Shown here piece after piece: positions 57,736 to 64,000 of a DNA stretch of 64,000 bases; the first letter of the stretch is position 1; every line of letters starts with the position of its first letter. Under the pieces are notes generated by a model. It worked only from the letters and a program-made list of their open reading frames with translations, was not told the origin of the DNA and searched no databases. The stretch comes from Polychytrium aggregatum (taxonomy: Eukaryota > Chytridiomycota > Chytridiomycetes > Polychytriales). Position numbers and translations under genes: made by a program. The DNA is taken from the NCBI RefSeq assembly GCF_025602895.1, contig NW_026516203.1:62001-126000 (forward strand), written 5' to 3'.

Positions 57736-59621
57736 TTAGAAGTCACTGTAGTACTCGTCATCCGAGTCGAGCTGCTGGGCGGCAAAATCGACCTTGTATC
57801 GCAGCAGACCGCCGATGCCACCGAAGCCCTTGACGAACTGCGATCCTTCCTGGGATCGGTTGGTGACAAACTCGAGCGAGGCACCAAAGTCCTTGTACTT
57901 TTCCGCCAGCTGTGGATGTGGATGTGGATGTGGATGTGGATGTGGATGTGGATGTGGATGTGGATGTGGATGTGGATGTGGATGTGGATGTGGATGTGGA
58001 TGTACAGCAGAACCAAACAGCCAGGCGCATGCCGCAAAAGTGGGGTCAGTGTTAGTCAAGCGGCAGGGCCATGCGTGCTCGTCCCAAATCGCGCAGCCAT
58101 CTTCTTGTTCCCAGAGACAACCCCAGATATCCGGCTGCATGACCAATCAGAGTCCGCAACCTTACCCATTCGAGGAGCGTGATCTTCTCGACGATTTCCA
58201 GATCGACATTGTTTGCCGAGTCGGTAAAGTAGCTTCTCTGCTTCTCCTGCTCCTTGGTGAGGTTCAAGACCGTGACGTCGCCGGTAGCAGGGTTCTTGAG
58301 GGTGTACCGCTGAATGTCCAGGTTCTCCCAGATGATGAGGGTCTCGACGGCGCCTTGCGAGAGGCCCTCGAGGGTGTCGACGACACCAAAGCAGTATTTT
58401 CCGGTCTCCTGGGAGATCTCGTCAAAGTACCGCTGGATCAGCTTCTTCTCCTGGATGAACTTGACGTTCTGGAGCACCTCGGTCGACAGCTCGATCGCCT
58501 GGTTGAATCCGTTCTCACCGCCGTAGGAGACGTCGACAACCTTGACGATCTTGGCCTGCAGGCGCTGGTCAAACATGTCGGACTGCGAGAGCTCGGTCTT
58601 GAAGTCGGCCGAACCAGCAAGGACCAGGCCGGTGACGTTGACCTTGTCGTTGGTGATGTAGAACTGGACAGCAAGCTCGGCAATCTTGCGGACGTAGTTG
58701 TGGCGCTTTTCCTCACGCAGACGGGCGAAACGCAGGGCGGACTGACCACCGCGGCCGTGCTTCTTGGGCAGGTCGACGGTCAGCTTGTGCAGAATCTCGC
58801 GGGTGTTGCCGGCCAGGGTGCCAAAGAGAGTGCCGTTACCATCCATGACGATGAAGCCGAATTTGGAGTCGGACTCGAGCAGTTCGGCCAGGGCCTGGGT
58901 ATGGAATTTGTTGTCGCACATGTAGAGCGAGGTGTTGATGGGCTTGAAGGGCTCCAGATCAATGTTGACCTTTTTCTCCTTTCCCTCCTCGGTGATGATC
59001 GTGCCACAGTAGATGACCAGACCGTTGGGGGGCACCTTGGTGTAGAGCTTCAGACGCTGCTGTGTTGAGGTGATGGCGCCCAGCACGGAGAGACGGTTGA
59101 CACGCGACTTGATGTTGGAGGCTGTTCCATATTCATCTGCCAGCATTCTGACAACTCGCGAGATCTGATCCTTGGGCTGCACGTTGCGATTCAGGTGGGC
59201 ATGATCGTGGACCGAGCAAGTCCGAAGCGCATTGGAGGCGGCAGGGTCGGTTTGGTTGCGATGGAATTGGGTGTGGCGTGTCGCAAACACATGCGCCATC
59301 AAGAAATGACATGGGTCAGTATGCGTGCACTTTCCCAAAAACTACTTTGGCGACACTGGCGATGTGGATCACAAGATGCATTGGACACAGGCTGGACATG
59401 GCCAGCTGATCCACCACAAATCGCAGAGTTCTCTCTGTGAAAGAGATGCAAAGACGGATCGACGCAAGGCTGGAGCGATGAAATGATGGAGCGATGCGTA
59501 CGGGAATGATCAAGGAGATCATGGAGGTTCCGTTGCCACGGGCAGCCTCGAGGCCCTTGATGAGCCTCTTGATCTTCCACATCTCAATGTTGGAGTCTCC
59601 GGATTCGGGCTTGTCGCTCAT
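57736..59621 (-). CDS. SUP45: Eukaryotic peptide chain release factor 1
   Basis: Exons 59621-59502, 59176-58166 and 57909-57736, all phase 0, give 434 residues, the standard eRF1 length. Domain 1 has the stop-codon-reading motifs TASNIKS and YGTASN context plus the YxCxxxF region (SLYMCDNKF). Domain 2 has the universal GGQ in [13 protein letters not shown], which triggers peptidyl-tRNA hydrolysis. Domain 3 ends with the acidic tail [10 protein letters not shown] that contacts eRF3. The factor recognises all three stop codons in the cytosolic ribosome. Residues known to change when codes are reassigned look standard, so normal stop usage is expected. The 3' splice site of intron 2 lies directly at the end of a TCCACA microsatellite. 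Confidence 0.97.
57911..58004. repeat. Hexanucleotide microsatellite (TGTGGA)x15 abutting an eRF1 splice acceptor
   Basis: About 15 perfect copies. On the coding (minus) strand the last copy, CCACAG, forms the acceptor AG of eRF1 intron 2 and supplies its pyrimidine-containing tract. Confidence 0.95.
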
Positions 59622-61213
59622 TTTGGTTGCTCTGGCTTGATGCTCTGATGGGTGCTGTTAGGGGGATCGGGATGGCAGGGAAACGATGTCTAGGATTGGA
59701 GGGCCACAGCAACCGACATGGCGAGCCACAATGCACGACCACGGGAAGATGGGTAGCAACGATGTACATGGATTAGGATAATATTGGGCACATGGTTGCC
59801 TGGATGCGAGCTTGGGAGCGGTTGAAACCAATCAGAATAAATAAAAGTGGGGGAAGGAGGCAGAAACGTGCTGAAAGCGGCTTGGAAAGGATTGACAGGG
59901 GGGCGAGCTGGTTTGGAGTCTTGCAGATAGATGCCAGGAGGCAAATCCACGTCGGACATGTGCGTCGTTGTCTCGGCGAATGCGAGGGTTGTGTGCAGCG
60001 AGGGCCTGTTGGCTCCAGCCCGAATGATGATCCAGGAGTCGAGTGACGCCGAGCTTGGGCAGAGGAGCAGACGCGGTGGCTTTCCGGGATCAAGCGAGAT
60101 CCATCGACGAGATACAACGAGGTCGATTGACGGCGAGAACGATGCCCTGAACCGGACAATGCCCGTCAGGAAGCAAGACCACGACGACAGGCGCGGCCGA
60201 GCGTCTGCGAGCGGAATCGCAACAGACAGCGAGCATCGGACAGCGGCTCTTTCCCGTCCCCGAAGGAAAGACAGACAGGAAAGGGGGGGGAGGGTAAAGA
60301 TGGAGGAGTTCGAATGGATGCAGGATCAAGGAGCTTACCCTCTCTTCTCTACAGCTTGGGCGGCAGACGCACGGGATGGCGGTGATAGGAGGAGGAGCAG
60401 GAGGAGGAGCAGAGCAGGACCGGGGGCCGGACTCGACGCTGGGCTATAATCCAAATCGGCAAAGCGTTCCCAAGAGGAGAATCAAGCACCCGCAAACGAC
60501 GCAATCGCCGCGGCCCGACTTTTGCCCGAAAAGGCACGAAAAAAAGAGGGAAAAAAAGGGCGCAGTCGCATGCGCCACAGCCACTGTGTGTGTGTGTGTG
60601 TCTGGCGTGTGTGTGTGTCCGGGGCATCTCGGCAATGGTCTCGGCGATGGTCTCGGCGATGGTCTCGGTGGCATCTCGCCAAGCGAGAGCATCCCATACA
60701 CACACACACATCGATGGGAATTCATGAAGATGGCTTGCCAATGGAATCGCTCAAGCTACTTGCACTTGGCCGCTCCCAGCCGGGTCCAGGACACGATCCC
60801 AACGTCCTCCTGTCGACCAGTGATCAGTCATGGCGTATATTCTGTACTTTGACATGCCTCGATATGCCCCTCTGAGCGCACTGGAGACACCAGAGTCCTG
60901 GACAGGTGAGGTCGAAATCGCGACCGATTGACCTGGCCTGGCTCTCATGGGCTCCGCCCCCCCCCCTTGTCGATGAGCACATTCGCTCGGAGGCTGAGAA
61001 ACCAAAATGCTGCGGCAAAGCTGCTCCACACAAACGACTGGGGCGAGGGGAGCCATCACGACCCAGGATCATATATCAAGTGCAGTGGCGGGTGACGGGC
61101 GAGGCTGGGACAGCAACTCTCGGACGGTCCCAGCCGAGGACGGGGGTTTGTCTTGGACTGGAGCCTGGAGAAGCAGCAGCTCCCACCACCATCCTCCCTC
61201 CCCCTCCTTTTAC
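59622..61213. other. Intergenic, low-complexity, no gene supported
   Basis: About 1.6 kb upstream of eRF1 and downstream of the HMG-box gene. Holds (GT)n stretches at 60585-60625, (CTCGGCGATGGT)n at about 60632-60670, (CA)n at about 60698 and C/A runs. Frames on both strands are repeat-driven. Confidence 0.6.
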
Positions 61214-62534
61214 TTACTCCTCCGACTCGGCGGTGGCCGTGCCGCGGCGAAGCTTGGCCCGACGGCCCTTCTTGCCATCGGCGGCGCCAGTCGGCGAGGT
61301 GACGGGAGCAGCGGCAGGCTTGGCAGCCGAGTTCTTGGGGTTGGGCGACGGCTGGCTCTTGGGTGTCGGGGTGCCGGGAGCAGGCTTGCCCGTGGAGATA
61401 GGCTTGGGAACCGCCTTGGGAGTGCCGGCGGGATTGGCCTTGGCATTAGGAGTGGTCGGGGTGGTCGGCTGGTTCTTCTTGGCAGAGTCGTCCTTCTTGC
61501 CTCCCTGGGCCTTGGGCTTGGGAAGCGCGGGCTCAGGGATCGTCTTGGCCTTCTTGGCCTTGGGAATCTGGACGACGGGGACCGGGGGTGCCGGAGGCTC
61601 TTCTTCGTCTTCCTCCTCGTCCTCCTCCTCGTCTTCCTGAGAGCCATCGTCGTTCTCCTCTTTCACTCCCCGCAGAGGCGTCTCCGGTTCGTCGCTGTCG
61701 CCCTCCAGGGTATCCGCGGCTTTGCGCTTCTCGGCACCCTTGGAGCTCAGCGAGCGGTTGTACTTCTCCTTGGCAACGTCGTAGATCTGCTTGTCCTTGT
61801 GGTAGGCGTCGTAGAAGGGCTGGGGGGGGGTGCGTGCATGCAGCCACAACGATGAATTCCACCGATGATACCAGCAAGATCGCAGTGGAGATGGGTATGA
61901 AAAGTGGAAATGGGATCAGCCAGCGGGTCCACAGTAAGTGCCCGATACGGCGACGCGCTTACTCTACCTGTCGCTCCTCCGGAGTAAGCTTGGCCCACAG
62001 TCCGGCGGCAACGGTGGTGATCGCCATCTGATTAAAGTTGGGGTTTTGCTCCCCAATCTCGTCGCGGACCGAGGCGACGAAGCGGAGATAGGCCGAGGTA
62101 GGCGGAGCCGGGCGGTTGGGATCACGCACTTTCTTCTTGTGGGCACCTCCGTCCTGTCTGTTGTTTTCTTTGTTGGTCGGGAGGAAGCTTGCCAGCTGCT
62201 CGGTCAGAGCACGCAGGCCGTCGACGACTTGGCCGATGGCGTTGATGAACTGGAGCCGCCAAAGGCAGTGCGATATGAGCAAGCATGCAGCAGCAAGGAT
62301 GTCGAGGTTTCATGGATCACGATTGGAAGTCAAGGAAACTCGATTGCCCGTGCGATCCTTCGACGGACCTTCGGGATATGAACATTTGGATCGCCACACA
62401 AAGTACAAATAAACGACGCAGAAGGAAGGACTGGAGGGTCTTACCTTCACGCCTGTCTCGGTTGCGGCGAGTTCAGCGCTGAGACGGTTCTGCTGTTGCA
62501 GAGCAAGAGTCGCGGGGCTCGGTTTTCTGCCCAT
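61214..62534 (-). CDS. HMG-box chromatin protein
   Basis: Exons 62534-62445, 62249-61968 and 61819-61214, all phase 0, give 325 residues. The N-terminal helix is MGRKPSPATLALQQQNRLSA. A segment FINAIGQVVDGLRALTEQ follows. A single HMG box spans about 72-150: KKKVRDPNRPAPPTSAYLRF, the NPNFNQMAITTVAAGLWAKL core with the conserved Trp, and PFYDAYHKDKQIYDVAKEKY split by the last intron. Then come an acidic stretch (EDEEEDEEEDEEEPP), Pro/Lys-rich repeats (KAKKAKTIP, ALPKPK) and a basic C-terminal GKKGRRAKLRRG. The box bends DNA without strong sequence specificity; the acidic plus basic tail layout is usual for architectural or remodeller-associated HMGB proteins. The G run at 61822-61829 is the last intron's pyrimidine tract. 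Confidence 0.87.
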
Positions 62535-63621
62535 GTCTGTGAGTTCTGGGCCGGATGGAAGCCGCCGGGGGAACAGACGGGATTGGGTTACAGGGAGTCA
62601 CGGTGGGCCGGGATCAAGATCCCAACGGATAGGACCAGGGTTGGGGATGGATGGATGGATGGATGGATGGGCAAGATGGGAGACATGGAGGGCAAGGTAG
62701 TGGTGGGGACAGGTTTGTTGTTAGTTGGTGGGGGCACCTGGGAAAGATCTGCGCTCCGGAACAAGATCGAGCGATCGCTCCGAGCCACAGCCCGCCGGCG
62801 ATCGGTGACAAAGGCTCAACGATCGCCAAGCAGGGAGCCAGTAGAGAGGCTACAGAGGATCCATGTGGATGAATGGCGAAATGCAGACATCCGAGCACAG
62901 CGATCGAACCTGGTGGGGGGGGGCGGGAGATTGGTGTCTAACGGGACGACCAGGGATGAGCGATAGAGGGGTTAGGGGAAATGAGGATGCCGCGCTTGGG
63001 TCAAAGACGGGAAGACGGGCTGGAGAGCACGAGAGGGAGATGTGGGAGAGGGCGACAGCAGCGCTAATGACAGGGGGCCGCGGGCATTAGCGCGGGAATC
63101 GAGAGCGACAGCGAGAAAAAAAAAAAAGGTGGGTCGGTATGACAACAGAACACACGTGCTGACGTGGCTGACAGGCGTTTGCTGTTGGTCTGGCTGTTGG
63201 TCTGGCTGTTGGTTTGGCTGTTGATAGCGACAGAGACGATCGCTCCAATCAGTGTTTTGGTGAGGGGAGAACGACCAGCACCCAAAACAAACACGCCCCA
63301 GGATGCAATCAACCGAACCCTCTCTCTCACCACACCGTAGTGCTGTGGAATGAAAGCGTGTTTCGCACAGCAGAATCAAAATTACAGCTAGTGAGTCCCG
63401 CACAAAGGGACACCAGAGGGGCGGCAGCTATCCAGAGCTCTGGACAAACGTTATCGGTTTTCCGTTGCGTGGACAGCTGGGGGTTGTGATAGATGCGTTG
63501 GTATGCATTGGGAGGGGGTGAGATATATCTCCTCCTTCCTTTTCGGCCGACATTGGGCTAGGATTGAATCGTTCGCCGTCTCTCGGCCGGATGGTGGAGG
63601 GGATGATGCCGAGGTGGGAAA
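62535..63621. other. Intergenic, no gene seen
   Basis: About 1.1 kb with (GGAT)n at about 62646-62670, a G run near 62914, an A run near 63116 and (GGTCTGGCTGTT)n at about 63182-63222. Promoter of the HMG-box gene and 3' flank of GND. Confidence 0.6.
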
Positions 63622-64000
63622 TTAGGCGTTGTAGGTCGACGAGGCGACACGGCCGCCGCGGCCGGTCCAGTTGGTGTGGACCCACTTGCCCTCCTGGCCC
63701 TCGATCTCGTAGGTGTGGGCACCAAAGTAATCACGCTGTTGGCAAGGAGAAGTAGAAGCGTCAGCAACCAGATCGGCCGACAGGGCTGATTGCCGTGGTA
63801 AATGCGCCATGGCGAGCGGTATGACTGATGACAACCCATCGTCTAAACCACACACAATCAACAGCCAGACGGGTGGATCATGCTCACCTGGGCCTGGAGG
63901 AGGTTGGCGGGGAGCTTGGCAGATCGGTAGCCGTCGTAGAAAGACAGGGCAGACGAGAAGCAGGGAACGGGGACACCGAGGAGGACGGCCTGCGAGACGA
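63622..64000 (-). CDS. GND1: 6-phosphogluconate dehydrogenase, decarboxylating (C-terminal part)
   Basis: The window cuts the gene on its 5' side. Two exons are visible: the first runs from beyond 64000 to 63888 ([20 protein letters not shown] ... LPANLLQAQ), the last is 63735-63622 ([14 protein letters not shown] ... [19 protein letters not shown], stop). These are the diagnostic C-terminal sequences of 6PGDH: the helix with SFYDGYR, the [11 protein letters not shown] segment that reaches into the partner subunit's active site, and the near-invariant NWTG-GG-x-SS-x-YNA end. The enzyme makes ribulose 5-phosphate, CO2 and NADPH in the cytosolic oxidative pentose phosphate pathway. The intron (63887-63736) is GTGAGC...CAG. 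Confidence 0.95.
   Translation of the reverse strand, partial: RLAGRPPRCPRSLLLVCPVFLRRLPICQAPRQPPPGPGEHDPPVWLLIVCGLDDGLSSVIPLAMAHLPRQSALSADLVADASTSPCQQRDYFGAHTYEIEGQEGKWVHTNWTGRGGRVASSTYNA

Noticed and set aside
57794-59068. Plus-strand 424-residue ORF with Cys-Gly repeats
   Set aside because: Antisense of eRF1 and its intronic microsatellite.
60585-60760. Possible short coding genes on both strands
   Set aside because: They arise from GT/CA and CTCGGCGATGGT repeats and show no domain.

Overview
The window looks like nuclear DNA of a zoosporic (flagellated) early-diverging fungus, most likely a chytrid. Every gene I could model fully is broken by short GT-AG introns of roughly 100-250 bp. 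The housekeeping genes are fungal or opisthokont in type (HEM2, POLD2, PRP2/DHX16, eRF1, GND, PHO84-like, P4-ATPase). A ciliary doublet protein (EFHC1/RIB72 family) implies a flagellum. Fanzor genes and expanded TPR/Sel1 families also fit chytrids. The species assignment is inference.

Layout. 1-9 kb is an accessory block: the 3' end of a TPR repeat gene with a C-terminal prenylation-type motif, a dead LINE reverse transcriptase next to a 9-bp microsatellite, and a head-to-head pair of recently duplicated Sel1-repeat genes, one of them fused to a TKL-like protein kinase. 9-22 kb is core metabolism and information processing: mitochondrial enoyl-CoA isomerase (+), then delta-aminolevulinate dehydratase, DNA polymerase delta small subunit and the spliceosomal DEAH helicase PRP2/DHX16 (all -). 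22.7-24.4 kb is a membrane-anchored F-box-like gene.

24.87-28.47 kb is the most interesting object. A 3.6-kb unit is bounded by perfect 15-bp terminal inverted repeats. It carries a broken Tc1/mariner transposase and, in the same orientation, a Fanzor (eukaryotic TnpB-like RNA-guided nuclease) whose reading frame is intact except for one in-frame TAG.

28.5-48 kb holds a TUG/UBX4-like UBX-cofactor gene, a TMEM42-like membrane protein, a DUF7918-like gene with an unidentified neighbour, a 3' fragment resembling LYS2 (aminoadipate reductase), an N-myristoylatable EF-hand-like protein, a SMYD-type SET/MYND methyltransferase, a phosphate:H+ symporter and a 1501-residue P4-ATPase flippase. 48.5-57.4 kb pairs the ciliary EFHC1-like gene head to head with a large multi-exon membrane receptor: an extracellular ANF-type ligand-binding region, a cysteine-rich region and several TM segments. 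57.7-64 kb ends with eRF1, an HMG-box protein and the 3' end of 6-phosphogluconate dehydrogenase.

The core genes do not form one pathway; eukaryotic gene order is mostly uninformative here. The functional links I infer are limited: Fanzor and transposase as parts of one selfish element, the Sel1 pair as one duplicated family, and possible co-regulation of the head-to-head ciliary/receptor pair. Exon models were built by hand from GT/AG and reading phase. HEM2, ECI1, TMEM42-like, the EF-hand-like gene, PHO84-like, P4-ATPase, eRF1 and HMG-box all close in frame.
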